DNA from: Lichenostomus cassidix
Lineage: Eukaryota; Chordata; Aves; Passeriformes; Meliphagidae
NCBI GenBank assembly: GCA_008360975.2
Contig: VLJF02000033.1
Coordinates: 3,224,001 to 3,288,000 of the forward strand
DNA length: 64,000 nt
Reading direction: 5' to 3'
Every line of letters begins with the position of its first letter. Position 1 is the stretch's first letter. Below, piece after piece: positions 40,468 to 52,365 of this stretch. Both the position numbers and the translations under genes were made by a program. Under the pieces are notes generated by a model that did not search any database, was not told where the DNA came from, and saw only the letters and a program-made list of their open reading frames with translations.

Positions 40468-43400
40468 GTGAGAAATTTGGGGAAATTTTGGGAAATTTTG
40501 GGAATTTTGGGGAAATTTGGGGAGAATTTGGGGGAATTTTGGGGATTTTGGGGGAATTTGGTGAGATTTGGGGTGGATTTTGGGGGATTTTGGGGACATT
40601 TAGGGGATTATGGGGGAAGTTTGGGAGAATTTTTTTGGGGAAAAAATGGGATTTTGGGAAATTTGGGAATTTTTTGGGAATTTGGGGATTTTGGGGAAAT
40701 TTGGATTTTTGGGGATTTTGCAGTGGATTTGGGAGGATTTTTTGGGGAAATTTGGAGAATTTGGGGAGGATTTTGGGGAGAAAGGGGATTTTGAGGGGAT
40801 TTTTTGGGGAAAAAGGGGAATTTGGGGGAAATTTGGGAATTTTTGGGAATTTTGGGGAATTTGGGGGAATTGGAGGATTTTGGGAGAATTTGGGGGAATT
40901 TTGGGGAGAAACTGGAGTTTTGGGGATTTTGGGAGGATTTTGGGGAAAAATGAGATTTTGGGAGGGATTTGGGGAAATTTTGGGGAAATTTGGGGAATTT
41001 TTGGGAATTTTGGGGATTTTGGGGATTTGGGGATTTTGGGGGAGGCAAAAGGGATTTTTGGGAGGAAAGAAGGGAATTCTGGAAGAGATTTTGGGGGTTT
41101 TGGGGGGTTGAAGGAATTTTGGGGGAATTTGGGGGATTTTGGGGGATTTTGGGGAAAGTTTGGGGGAATTTTGGGTAGAATTTGGGGAATTTGGGGAGAA
41201 TTTTTGGAAAAAAAGGGATTTTGGATGGAATTTGGGGGAATTTTGGGGAGATTTGGGGGATTGGGGAGGATATTTGGGGAAAATTAAGGAGATTTTCAGG
41301 TGATTTTGGGGAATTTTGGGGGGAATTGGAGTGGATTTGAGGGATTTTGGGGAATTTTGGGGAATTTTTGTGGGATTTGGATGTGTCTCTCTGAGATTTC
41401 CCGAATTTCAGGAATTTTGGGAATTTTCCTCTCTCTGGGTACAAATTTTGGGTTGGATTTTGGGAATTTTGGGGTCATTTTGTGGGATTTTGGGGAAAAT
41501 TTTGGGAATTTTGGGAATTTTCCTCTCGCAGAGTAGAAATTTTGGGTTGAATTTTGGGAATTTTGGGGATTTTCTCTTCTCTAAATGGGGATTTTGGGGA
41601 AAATTTGGGGGATTTTGGGGAAAATTTTGGGAATTTCAGGAATTTTCCTCTCTCTGAGTATAAATTTTGGGTTGAATTTTGGGGGATTTTGGGGAAAATT
41701 TTGGGTATTTCAGGAATTTTGGGAATTTTGGGAATTTTCATCTCTCTGAGTACAAATTTTGGGTTGGAATTTGGGGAATTTTGGGGGTTTTTTTCTCCAT
41801 TTAAATGTGAATTTTGGGGGAATTTTGTGGGATTTTGGGGAAAATTTTGGGAATTTTGGGAATTTTCCTCTCTCTGGGTACAAATTTTGGGTTGGAATTT
41901 GGGAATTTTTGGTATTTTCTCTTCCCTAAATGGGGATTTTGGGGAAAATTTGGGGGATTTTGGGAACTTTGGGAATTTTGGGAATTTTCCTCTCTCTGGG
42001 TACAAATTTTGGGTTGAATTTGGGGAATTTTGGGGATTTTCTCTTCTCCAAATGGGAATTTTGGGGTAATTTTGTGGGATTTTGGGGAAAATTTTGGGAA
42101 TTTTGGGAATTTTCCTCTCTCTGAGTAGAAATTTTGGGTTGGATTTTGGGAATTTTGGGGATTTTCTCTCCTCCAAATGGGAATTTTGGGTGGAATTTTT
42201 GTGGGATTTGGGGGAAAATTTGGGGAATTTTGGGAATTTTCCTCTCTCCGAGTATAAATTTTGGATTGAATTTTGGGAATTTTGGGGATTTTGGGGATTT
42301 TGGGGATTTTCTCTCCTCCAAATGTGAATTTTTAGGGAATTTTTGAGGGATTTTGGGGAATTTTTGGGTTATTTTTCTGGGATTTGGATGTGCCTCTCTG
42401 GGATTTCCCGAATTTCGGGAATTTTGGGAATTTCAGGAATTATTTTCCTCTCTCTGGGTGGAAATTTTGGGTTGAATTTTGAGATTTTTGGGTATTTTCT
42501 CTTCTCTCAATGGGAATTTTTGGGGAATTTTTGTGGGATTTGGATGGATCTCTCTGGGATTTCCCGAATTTTGTGGAAATTTGGGAATTTTCTTCTCTCC
42601 GAGTAGAAATTTTGGGTTGAATTTTGGGAATTTTGGGTATTTTCTCTTCTCTAAATGGGAATTTTGGGGGAATTTTTGTGGGATTTTGGGGAAAATTTTG
42701 GGAATTTTGGGAATTTTGGGAATTTCGGGAATTTTCCTCTCTCTGAGTATAAATTTTGGGTTGGATTTTGGGGAATTTTGGGGAATTTTTTCCCCATCTA
42801 AATGTGAATTTTGGGGAAATTTTGGGTTATTTCAGTGGGATTTTGGGTTATTTTAATGGGATTTTGGGAATTCCGGGAATTTTGGGAATTTCTGACCCCA
42901 AAATTTGGAGAATTCTGGGAATTTCTTTCTCTCTAACTATAAATTTCGATGAAATTTGGGGATTTTTTGGGGATTTTTGGGTTTTTGTCTCTCTGACTGC
43001 GAATTTTGTGGGATTTGGATGTGTCTCTCTGGGATTTCCCAAATTTTGGGAATTTTGGGAATTTTCATCTCTCTGGGTACAAATTTTGGGTTGAATTTGG
43101 GGAATTTTGGGGATTTTCTCTTCTCTAAATGGGAATTTTGGGGGAATTTTGTGATTTTTGGGGAAAATTTGGGGAATTTTGGGAATTTTCCTCTCTCCAA
43201 GTATAAATTTTGGATTGAATTTTGGGAATTTTGGGGATTTTGGGGATTTTGTCTTCTCCAAATGGGAATTTTTAGGGAATTTTGGTGGGATTTTGGGGAA
43301 TTTTTGGGTTATTTTTGTGGGATTTCGATGTGCCTCTCTGGGATTTCCCGAATTTCGGGAATTTTGGGAATTTCAGGAATTATTTTCCTCTCTCTGGGTG

Positions 43401-44298
43401 GAAATTTTGGGTTGAATTTTGAGATTTTTGGGGATTTTCTCTTCTCTAAATGGGAATTTTTGGGGAATTTTTGTGGGATTTGGATGTGTCTCTCTGGGAT
43501 TTCCTGAATTTTGGGAATTTTGGGAATTTTCCTCTCTCCGAGTAGAAATTTTGGGTTGGATTTGGGGAATTTTGGGGCTTTTTTCCCCATTTAAATGTGA
43601 ATTTTGGGGGAATTTTGTGGGATTTTGGGGAAAATTTTGGGAATTTCGGGAATTTTGGGAATTTTCCTCTCTCAGAGTGCAAATTTTGGGTTGAATTTTG
43701 GGAATTTTGGGGATTTTCTCTTCTCCAAATGGGAATTTTGGGTGGAATTTTTGTGGGATTTTGGGGAAAATTTTGGGAATTTCAGGAATTTTGGGAATTT
43801 TGGGGATTTTGGGGATTTTCTCTCCTCCAAATGTGAATCTTTAGGGAATTTTTGAGGGATTTTGGGGAATTTTTGGGTTATTTTTCTGGGATTTCGATGT
43901 GCCTCTCTGGGATTTCCCGAATTTCGGGAATTTTGGGAATTTCAGGAATTATTTTCCTCTCTCTGGGTGGAAATTTTGGGTTGAATTTTGAGATTTTTGG
44001 GTGTTTTCTCTTCTCTAAATGGGGATTTTTGGGTTATTTTTGTGGGATTTGGATGTCTATCTCTGGGATTTCCCGAATTTCGGGAAATTTGGGAATTTCT
44101 GACCCCAAAATTTGGGGAATTCTGGGAATTTCCCTCTCTCTGAGTGCAAATTTCAGTTCAATTTGGGGATTTTTTGGGTTTTTTTGTGTCTCTGACTGCG
44201 AATTTTGTGGGATTTGGATGTGTCTCTCTGGGATTTCCCAAATTTCAAGAATTTTGGGAATTTCTGACCCCAAAATTTTGGGAATTCTCCCCCAAAAG
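40468..44298 (+). repeat. intron, TTTTCCTCTCTCTGAGTACAAATTTTGGG higher-order array
   Basis: From 40468 to about 41380 it is GGGGAATTTTGGGG repeat. From 41380 to 44280 it is a higher-order array of about 115-130 bp units with TTTTCCTCTCTCTGAGTA, then AAATTTTGGGTTGAATTTTG, then TTCTCTTCTCCAAATGGGAA. A variant block carries GGATGTGTCTCTCTGGGATT. The embedded CTCTCTCTG pyrimidine runs resemble acceptor tracts but no Gly-X-Y sequence follows them. Confidence 0.86.
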
Positions 44299-44373
44299 GG
44301 TCCCCCAGGTCGCTCAGGTCTGCCAGGCTCTGACGGAACTCCAGGACCTCCAGGAACCTCCCTGATGCTGCCG
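44299..44373 (+). CDS. COL11A2: COL11A2 minor-helix end exon ([10 protein letters not shown]...GTSLMLP)
   Basis: A 75-bp, phase-0 exon of 25 residues: [19 protein letters not shown], then TSLMLP. The acceptor is TTCTCCCCCAAAAG, short and A-rich before the AG; the donor is GTGAGA. The Gly-X-Y run stops at TSLMLP, where the minor helix gives way to the NC2 linker. [18 protein letters not shown] is the COL11A2 form; other type V/XI chains as I recall have GT(V/L)(I/L)MMP. Confidence 0.95.
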
Positions 44374-45825
44374 GTGAGAAATAATTTCATAAAATTCACC
44401 CAAATTTAGCCCAAAATTAGCCAAAAATTTGCCCAAATTTAGCCCAAAATTTAGCCAAAAATTCCCCAAAATTCCCCAAAAATTTACCCAAATTTACCCC
44501 AAATTTAGCCAAAAAATTACACAAAATTCCCCCTAAAAATCCCTCAAAATTCCCCCAAAAATCCCTGAAAAATTACTCCAAAAATCCCCAAAAATCACCC
44601 CAAAATTTTTTTAAAATCCCCCAAAACTCCCTCAAAAAATAAAAAAAATTCTCTCAAAACTTCCTGAAAATCCCCCAAAATTCCCCAAAACTTCTCTCAA
44701 AACCTCCCAAAAATCCTCTCTAAAGATCCCAAAAAATCCCCCAAAAATCCCCCAAAATTTCCCCAAAAATTCCCAAAAACTCCCAAAAATCCCTCAAAAT
44801 CCCCCCAAAAAATCCAAAAAAATACCCCAAAGTACCCCAAAATCCTCCACATTTCCCCAAATCGCCCAAAAATCCCCAAAATCCCCCAAAACCACCCAAA
44901 ATGTCTAAAAAAATCCCAAAAATCCCCAAAAATTCCCTCAAAACTTCCTCCCCCAAATTCCACCCAAAATCCCCAAAATTTCCTAAAATTCCCCAAAAAT
45001 CCCAAAAATCTCCCAAAATCCCCCAAAATCCCTAAAAATCTCCCAAAATCCCCCAAAAATTAAAAAAATCCCTGAAAAATCCCCCCAAAAATAATAAAAC
45101 TCCCAAAATCCCCAAAAATCACTCCAAAATCCATCAAAATCCCCCAAAATTCCCCAAATTTCTCCCCCAAATCCACAACATTTCCCAAAAAAAAAATCCA
45201 AAAATCTCCCACATCCCCAAAATCCTCCAAACCTAAAAAAAAAAAAATCTCCTAAAAACCCCAAAAAATCACCCAAAATCCATCAAAAATCCCAAAAAAT
45301 TCCCCAAAAAATCCCCAAAAATCCCCCAAAAATTTAAAAAAAACCCAAAAAATCACCCAAAATCCATCAAAAATCCCCAGAAATCCCAAAAAAATCCCCC
45401 AAAATCCTAAAAAATTAAAAAAAAAATCCCCAAAATCCATTAAAAATCCCCAAAAATCCCCAAAAAACCCACCAAAAAATCCACCAAAAAACCCCAAAAT
45501 TCCAAAATCCCCAAAAATCCCCAAAAATTTAAAAAACCCCCAAAAATCACCCAAAATCCATCAAAAATCCCCAAAAATTCCCCAAAAATCCCCAAAATCC
45601 CAAATCCCCAAAAATTAAAAATAAAACCCAAAAATCACCCAAAATCCATCCAAAATCCCCATAAATTCCCCCCAAAAATAAAAAAAAATCCCCAAAAAAT
45701 CCCCAAAAATTCCCCCAAAAAATAAAAAAAAATCCCAAAAAATCCCTAAAATTCCCCCAAACCCCCAAATTCCCAAATTTCCCCAAAATTCCCAAATTCC
45801 CCCCAAAATTCCCATTTTTTTTCAG
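44374..45825 (+). repeat. intron, CCCCAAAAATCCCC minisatellite
   Basis: C/A-rich on the plus strand, opposite to the preceding intron. From about 45260 to 45760 a longer unit has CACCCAAAATCCATCAAAAA. No exon seen. Confidence 0.86.
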
Positions 45826-45888
45826 TTCCGTTTCGGTGAGAAAGGCCCAGGGGAGCTTCAGGCTCAGGCGATCCTCCAGCAGGCCAGG
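45826..45888 (+). CDS. COL11A2: COL11A2 NC2 linker exon (FRFGEKGPGELQAQ...)
   Basis: A 63-bp, phase-0 exon of 21 residues: FRFGEKGPGELQAQAILQQ, then AR. The acceptor is CATTTTTTTTCAG and the donor GTGAGT. It follows ...SLMLP to give the SLMLPFRFG junction typical of COL11A2 and carries the conserved QAQAILQQAR. It is about eight residues shorter than the mammalian exon I remember; the missing part lies between FRFG and the QAQAIL block. The Ala-Gln pairs are plausible N-proteinase sites by analogy with other fibrillar procollagens (inference). Confidence 0.94.
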
Positions 45889-47828
45889 GTGAGTTTTTGG
45901 GGAGAAATCCCCAAATTTTGGGGTTCCTGATGGATTTTGGGGTTTCTCAGGAGTTCCTGGAATTTTGGGGATTTTTTGGGATTTTTCCCGAATTTTTTGG
46001 GATTTTTTTCCGAATTTTTTGGGATTTTTTTCCCAATTTTTGGTGATTTTTCCCCTAATTTTTAGGTCATTCTGTCCTGAAAAATCTTAATTTAAAGAGA
46101 ATTTTCAGCGATTTTTTGGGATTTCCTCCAAATTTTGGGGTTCGATGGATTTTGGTTCCCCGAAGTTCAGAATTTTTGGGATTTTGGGATTTTTAAGGAT
46201 TTTGGAATTTTTCCGAATTTTTTGGATTTTCCCAATTTTTGGGTTTTTTCCCAATTACAGTGATTTTCCCTAATTTTTGTGTCATTCTGTCCTGAAAAAT
46301 CCTCATTTAAAGATAATTTTCAGCAATTTTTTGGGAATTTCCCCCCAAATTTTGGGGTTCCCAATGGATTTTGGGGTTTTCCAGAAGTTCCTGGAATTTT
46401 GGGGATTTTTTCCCAAATTTTTTTTTTATTTTTCCAGCAATTTTGGGGTTTTTTCCTCAATTTTTGGGGGTTTTTACCCAAATTTTGGAGGTTTTTTCCC
46501 CCAATTTTTAGGAGTTTTTTCCCCAATTTTTGGAGGAATTTTCCTCTTTTTTTTCCCCCCAATTTTTGGGTTTTTTTATCGAAATTTTGAGATTTTTTTT
46601 CCCCAATTTTGCAGATTTTTTTTCCCCAATTTTTGGAGGAATTTTCCTATTTTTCTGGGTTTTTTTCCCCAATTTTGGGGTTTTTTTCCTCCAATTTTTG
46701 GGGTTTTTTTTCCCCAAATTTTGGTGGAATTATCTTCATTTTTGGGAGTTTTTTCCCCAGTTTTTGGGATTTTTTCCCCCAATTTTTGGGGATTTTTCCC
46801 CAAATTTTTGGATTTTTTTACCCAAATTTTGGGGGTTATTTTTGTCCCAATTTCGGGGTTTTTTCCCCCAATTTTGAGGTTTTCCCAATTTCTTATTTTT
46901 ACCCAATTTTGGTTTTTTTTTTTTTTTCCCAAATTTTGGAGTTTTTTCCCCCAATTTTGGGGGTTTTTTCCCCCAATTTTTGGGTTTTTTTCCCAATTTT
47001 AGGGGTTATTTTTGTCCCAATTTCGGGGTTTTTTTCCCAATTTTTGAGGTTTTCCCCATTTTTTGGGGTTTTTTTCCCCAATTTTTGGGATTTTTTCCCC
47101 CAAATTTTGGGGCTTTTTCCCCAAAATTTTGGGGGTTTTTCCCTAATTTTTGGGGTTTTTTCCCAATTTTGGGGTTTTTTCCCCAATTTTTGGGTTTTTT
47201 CCCCCAATTTCTGTATTTTTTACCCAATTTTTGGTTTTTTTTTTTTCCCAAATTTTGGAGTTTTTTCCCCCAATTTTGGGTTTTTTCCCCCAATTTAGTT
47301 TTTTCCAATTTTAGGGGTTATTTTTGTCCCATTTTGGGGTTTTTTTTCCCAATTTTTGAGGTTTTCCCCCAGTTTTTGGGGTTTTTTTCCCCAATTTTGG
47401 GGGGGGGTCCCAATTTTTGGGGCTTTTGTCCCATTTTTTGGGGTTTTTTCCCAATTTTGGGGTGATTTTGGATCATTTTGGGCTGATTTTGGCTGATTTT
47501 GGGGTGATTTTGGTCAATTTTGGGCAGATTTTGGTTAATTTCAGGCTGCTTTTGGGTAATTTTGGGGTGATTTCGGTTAATTTTGGGGTGATTTTGGCTG
47601 ATTTTGGGGTGATTTTGCTGAATTTTGGGTTGATTTGGGTTAATTTTGGCAAACTTTGGGGTGATTTTTGTCAATTTTGGCTGATTTTGGTCAATTTTGG
47701 GGTGATTTTTGGGTATTTTTTTGGGCTGATTTTGGGTTCCTGATGTGATTTTTGGGGTTCCCGAGGTGATTTCGGGTAATTTTGGGTGAATTTTGGGTTC
47801 TGAACCCCAAAATTTTGGGATTTCCCAG
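45889..47828 (+). repeat. intron, CCCCAATTTTTGGGGTTTTTT minisatellite
   Basis: Starts with a few long units containing GTTCCTGATGGATTTTGGGG or a variant (near 45925, 46140 and 46358). It becomes TTTTTTCCCCAATTTTTGGG to about 47450, then GGGGTGATTTTGG. No exon seen. Confidence 0.86.
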
Positions 47829-47885
47829 CTGGCTCTGCGAGGTCCTCCTGGCCCCATGGGATTCACCGGCCGCCCCGGACCCATG
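47829..47885 (+). CDS. COL11A2: COL11A2 exon LALRGPPGPMGFTGRPGPM (start of major helix)
   Basis: A 57-bp, phase-0 exon encoding LALRGPPGPMGFTGRPGPM. LALR closes the NC2 linker and GPPGPMG opens the main, about 1,014-residue triple helix. The acceptor is GATTTCCCAG and the donor GTGAGA. The segment is nearly identical to the remembered mammalian COL11A2. Confidence 0.95.
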
Positions 47886-50701
47886 GTGAGAATTTGGGGA
47901 AATTTTGGGGAATTTTGGGAATTTTTTGGAATTTTGGGGATTTTTGGGGTGAATTTGGGATTATTTTGGGGTGAATTTGAGAGAATTTGGGTGGTTTTGG
48001 GAGGAATTTGGGAGAATTTGGGTGATTTTGGGGGCATTTTGGGAGAATTTGGGGAGATTTTCTGGTGATTTGGGGTGATTTTGGGGAGAATTTGGGGTGA
48101 TTTTGGGGTGAATTTTGAGGATTTTTGGTAATTTTGGGAGATTTGTGGTGAATTTGGGGAAATTTTGGGTGAATTTGGGTGAATTTGGGTGATTTTGGGT
48201 GAATTTTGGTGATTTTTGGGAATTTTGGGTGATTTGGGGTGAATTTGGGAGAATTTGGGATTATTTTGGGTGATTTTGGGTGATTTTGGGTGATTTTGGG
48301 AGAATTTGGGTGATTTTGGGTGATTTTGGGGTGAATTTGGGTGATTTTTGGATTTGGGGGTGAATTTTGGGTTATTTTTGGGTGAATTTGGGAGGATTTT
48401 GGGTGATTTTGGGTGAATTTTGGAGGGATTTGGGGTGAATTTGGGAGAATTTGGGTGATTTTGGGGTGAATTTCGAGGATTTTGGGTAAATTTGGGTGAT
48501 TATGGGTAAATTTGGGGAAATTTTGGGGTGAATTTGGGTGAATTTGGGATGATTTTGGTGAATTTTGGGGATTTTGGGGAGTTTTGGGTGGATTTGGGAT
48601 TATTTTGGGTGAATTTGGGATGGATTTTGGGAGAATTTGGGTGACTTTGGGGGAATTTTGGGTGAATTTGGGTGGGTTTGGGGTGATTTTGGGAGAATTT
48701 GAGGGGATTTTGGGGTGAATTTGGGGTGAATTTGGGATATTTTGGGGTGAATTTGGGTGATTTTGGGGATTTGGGTGAATTTGGGATTATTTTGGGGTGA
48801 TTTTGGGGTGAATTTGGGTGATTTTGGAGGGATTTGGGGGGAATTTGGGATGAATTTTGGATTATTTTCGGGTGAATTTGGGGGATTTTGGGGTCCTGTG
48901 TGTGTTTTTCGGTGATTTTGGGGACTTTCGGGTGAATTTGGGTTTATTTTGGGTGAATTTGGGGAATTTTGAGATGATTTTGGGAGAATTTGGGTGATTT
49001 TGGGGGACATTGGGGTGAATTTGGATTATTTAGGGAGATTTTGGGGATTTAGGGGTGAATTTTGGATTATTTTTGGGTGAATTTGGGGGGATTTTGGGAG
49101 TCCTGGGCAGGATTTGGGATAAATTTGGGCGAATTTGGGGCATTTTGGGGTGAATTTGGGATTATTTTGGGTGATTTTGGGGTGATTTTGGGAGAATTTG
49201 GGTGACTTTGGGGTGATTTGCGGTGAATTTGGGATTATTTTCTGGTGATTTTGGGGGAATTTGGGTGGTTTTGGGTGAATTTTGGTGATTTTGGGGTGAA
49301 TTTTGAGGATTTTGGGGAATTTTGGGAGATTTGGGGTGAATTTGGGATTATTTTGGGGTGAATTTGGGGTGATTTTGGGATGATTTTTGGGTGATTTTGA
49401 GGTGACTCTGGGATAATTTTGGGGTGAATTTTGGGATCATTTTTGGGTGATTTTGAGGTGATTTTGGGAAGATTTTGGGATCATTTTGGGTGATTTTGGG
49501 ATGATTTTCGCAGATTTTTGGGGTAATTTTGGGTGGTTTTTGGGGTGATTTTTGGGGTGGTTTGGGGTTGATTTGGGGATTATTTGGGGATGATTTTGGG
49601 GTAATTTTGGGGGATTTGGAGATGATTTTGGGATATTTTTAGGGTAATTTTAGGGCAATTTTAGGGTAACTTTGGGATATTTTTAGGCGATTTTGGGCTG
49701 GTTTTGGGCTGATTTTGGGATGATTTTTGGGTTGATTTTGGGGTAATTTTGGGTGATTTTTTGGGATGTTTTTGGGGTAATTTTGGGATGATTTGGGGAT
49801 TATTTTGGGCTGATTTTTGGGGTGTTTTTGGGATTATTTTGGGGTGATTTGGAGATGATTTTGGGATATTTTTAGGGTCATTTTTGGGGCAATTTGGGGC
49901 TAATTTTGGAGTTTTTTTGGGGGTAATTTTGGGATTTTTTAGAGTGATTTTTGGGTGGTTTTGGGACTGATTTTGGGATGATTTTTGGGTTGATTTTGGG
50001 GTAATTTTGGGTGATTTTTTGGGATGTTTTTGGGGTAATTTTGGGATGATTTGGGGATTATTTTGGGCTGATTTTTGGGGTGTTTTTGGGATTATTTTGG
50101 GGTGATTTGGAGATGATTTTGGGATATTTTTAGGGTCATTTTTGGGGCAATTTGGGGCTAATTTTGGAGTTTTTTTGGGGGTAATTTTGGGATTTTTTAG
50201 AGTGATTTTTGGGTGGTTTTGGGACTGATTTTGGGATGATTTTTGGGTTGATTTTGGGGTAATTTTGGGTGATTTTTTGGGATGTTTTTGGGGTAATTTT
50301 GGGATGATTTGGGGATTATTTTGGGATGATTTTTGGGGTGTTTTTGGGATTATTTTGGGGCGATTTGGAAACGATTTTGGGATATTTTTAGGGTGATTTT
50401 TGGGGCAATTTGGGGCTAATTTTGGGGTTCTTTTGGGGGTAATTTTGGGATTTTTTAGGGTGATTTTTGGGTGGTTTTGGTGCTGATTTTGGGATGATTT
50501 TGGGGTGATTTTGGGAGTTTTTTGGGTGTTTTTGGGGCTGATTTTGGGATGATTTTGAGGCTGATTTGGAGGCGATTTTGGGATTTTTTTGGGGTAATTT
50601 TAGGGCAATTTTTGGGGTGACTTTGGGATATTTTTAGAGTGTTTTTGGGCTGTTTTTGGGCTGATTTTGGGGTAATTTTGGGTGATTTTGGCTCTCCCCA
50701 G
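47886..50701 (+). repeat. intron, GGGTGAATTTGGGTGATTTTGGG minisatellite
   Basis: G/T-rich in gene sense. Short units (TTTGGGTGATTTTGGGGTGA) run to about 49600. The last kilobase has long-period structure, listed separately. No exon seen. Confidence 0.87.
49711..50484 (+). repeat. 258-bp tandem higher-order repeat, three copies
   Basis: Landmark GATTTTGGGATGATTTT recurs at 49711, 49969, 50227 and 50484 (steps 258, 258 and 257). The intervening blocks are nearly identical, with the same ordered sub-elements (GATTTGGAGATGATTTTGGG, TTTTAGGGTCATTTTTGGGG, TTTTTTAGAGTGATTTTTGG). Far more homogeneous than the surrounding repeat, hence recent. Confidence 0.9.
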
Positions 50702-50755
50702 GGTCAGCCTGGCAGCTCAGGGATCAAAGGTGAATCAGGAGATTTCGGACCTCAG
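50702..50755 (+). CDS. COL11A2: COL11A2 helix exon GQPGSSGIKGESGDFGPQ
   Basis: A 54-bp, phase-0 exon with acceptor GGCTCTCCCCAG and donor GTGAGA. It encodes GQPGSSGIKGESGDFGPQ. KGESGD.GPQ is the COL11A2 form; COL5A1 as I recall has KGEPGDVGPQ. Gly-X-Y unbroken. Confidence 0.95.
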
Positions 50756-52311
50756 GTGAGATCCCAAATTGGGGAAAAAAACCCAAAATTTGGGTGATTT
50801 TGGACCCCAAAATTTTTGGGGGAAAAACCCGCAAAATCTTGGGGGGAAAACCCAAAAATGTGGAGGATTTTGGACTCCCAAATTTGGGGGGAAAACCACC
50901 AAAATTTGGGGGAAAAGCCCACAATTTGGCGGGAAAAAAACTAAAAATTTTGGGGGGAAAATCACCAAAATTTGGGGTATTTGAGACCCCAAAATTTAGG
51001 GGAAATTGAGGGATTTGAGACCCCAAATTTGGGGCTTTTGGAGGATTTGGGATCCCAAATTTTGGAGGATTGAAGATCCAAAATTTGGGGTTTTTTGGGG
51101 AATTTGGGATCCCAAATTTGGGTTCTTTTGTAAATTTGGAGTTTTTTGGATCCCAAATTTGGGGTTTTTTTGGGAATTTGGAATTCCAAATTTTGGAGGA
51201 TTTGGGATCCCAAATTTGGGGTTTTTGTTGTATTTTGGATCCCAAATTTTAGGTTTTTTTGGGAATTTGGGATCCCAAATTTGGGTTTGGGGGGGATTTG
51301 GGTTTTTGGGGAATTTGGAATCCCAAATTTTGGAGGATTTGGGATCCCAAATTTGGGGTTTTTTGGGGAATTTGGGATCCCAAATTTGGGGGTTTTTTGG
51401 GTATTTTGGATCCCAAATTTGGGGTTTTTTTGGGGAATTTTGGATCCCAAATTTGGGGTTTTTTTGGGGAATTTTGGATCCCAAATTTGGGGGTTTTTGG
51501 GGAATTTTGGATCCCAAATTTGGGTTTTTTGAGGAATTTGGGATCCCAAATTTGGGTTTTTTTGGGTTTTTTGGGGAATTTGGGATCCCAAATTTGGGTT
51601 TTTTTGGGGAATTTGGGATCCCAAATTTGGTTTTTTTTTTTAAATTTGGGATTCCAAATTTGGGGTTTTTTGGGAATTTTTGGATCCCAAATTTGGGGTT
51701 TTTGGGGTTTTTTTGCTTTTTGGGGAATTTGGGATCCCAAATTTGCGTTTTTTGGTGTATTTTGGATCCCAAATTTGGGGTTTTTGGGGAATTCGGGTTT
51801 TTTTGGAATTTGGGATCCCAAATTTTGGGGAATTTGGGATCCCAAATTTGGGTGGTTTTGGGGAATTTGGGGAATTTAGGAATTTGGGATCCCAAATTTG
51901 GGGTTTTTTTTAGGAATTTGGAATCCCAAATTTGGGTTTTTTGGGAAATTTGGGATCCCAAATTTGGGGTTTTGGGTTTTTTTTGGATCCCAAATTTTGG
52001 GTTTTTTGGGGAATTTGGGATCCCAAATTTGGGGTTTTTTGGGTTTTTTGGGAATTTGGGATCCCAAATTTGGGGTTTTTTTTGGGAATTTTGGATCCCA
52101 AATTTGGGTTTTTTGCGTTTTTGGGAAATTTGGGATCCCAAATTTGGGGGTTTGGGTTTTTTTGGATCCCAAACTTGGGGTTTTTGGGCGTTTTTTTGTT
52201 TTTTGGAGAATTTTGGATCCCAAATTTGGGTTTTTTGGGTTTTTGGGGAATTTGGGATCCCAAATTTGGGGATTTTTTGGGATCCCAAATTTGCCTCGCC
52301 CCTCCCCCCAG
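50756..52311 (+). repeat. intron, GGGATCCCAAATTTGGGG array with dense GGATCC
   Basis: Units of about 40 bp, TTTTGGGGAATTTGGGATCCCAAATTTGGGG, cited in parts (TTGGGGAATTTGGGATCCCA). Each contains GGATCC at the centre of a perfect palindrome TTTGGGATCCCAAA. Over 25 units are present. Several open frames cross the block on both strands because the unit lacks stops; none is collagen-like. Confidence 0.89.
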
Positions 52312-52365
52312 GGCCCCCGAGGACCGCAAGGGCTGCTGGGAGCTCCTGGGAAACCCGGCAAGAGG
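52312..52365 (+). CDS. COL11A2: COL11A2 helix exon GPRGPQGLLGAPGKPGKR
   Basis: A 54-bp, phase-0 exon with acceptor CCCCTCCCCCCAG and donor GTGAGC. It encodes GPRGPQGLLGAPGKPGKR, ending in the basic cluster seen at this position in type V/XI chains (GKAGRR or GKPGRR). GC-rich against its introns. Confidence 0.95.

Noticed and set aside
41380..44280. Repeated CTCTCTCTGAGTA / TTCTCTTCTCC elements as possible acceptors of hidden exons
   Set aside because: No Gly-X-Y or other conserved coding sequence follows any copy, and the elements recur with the repeat period.
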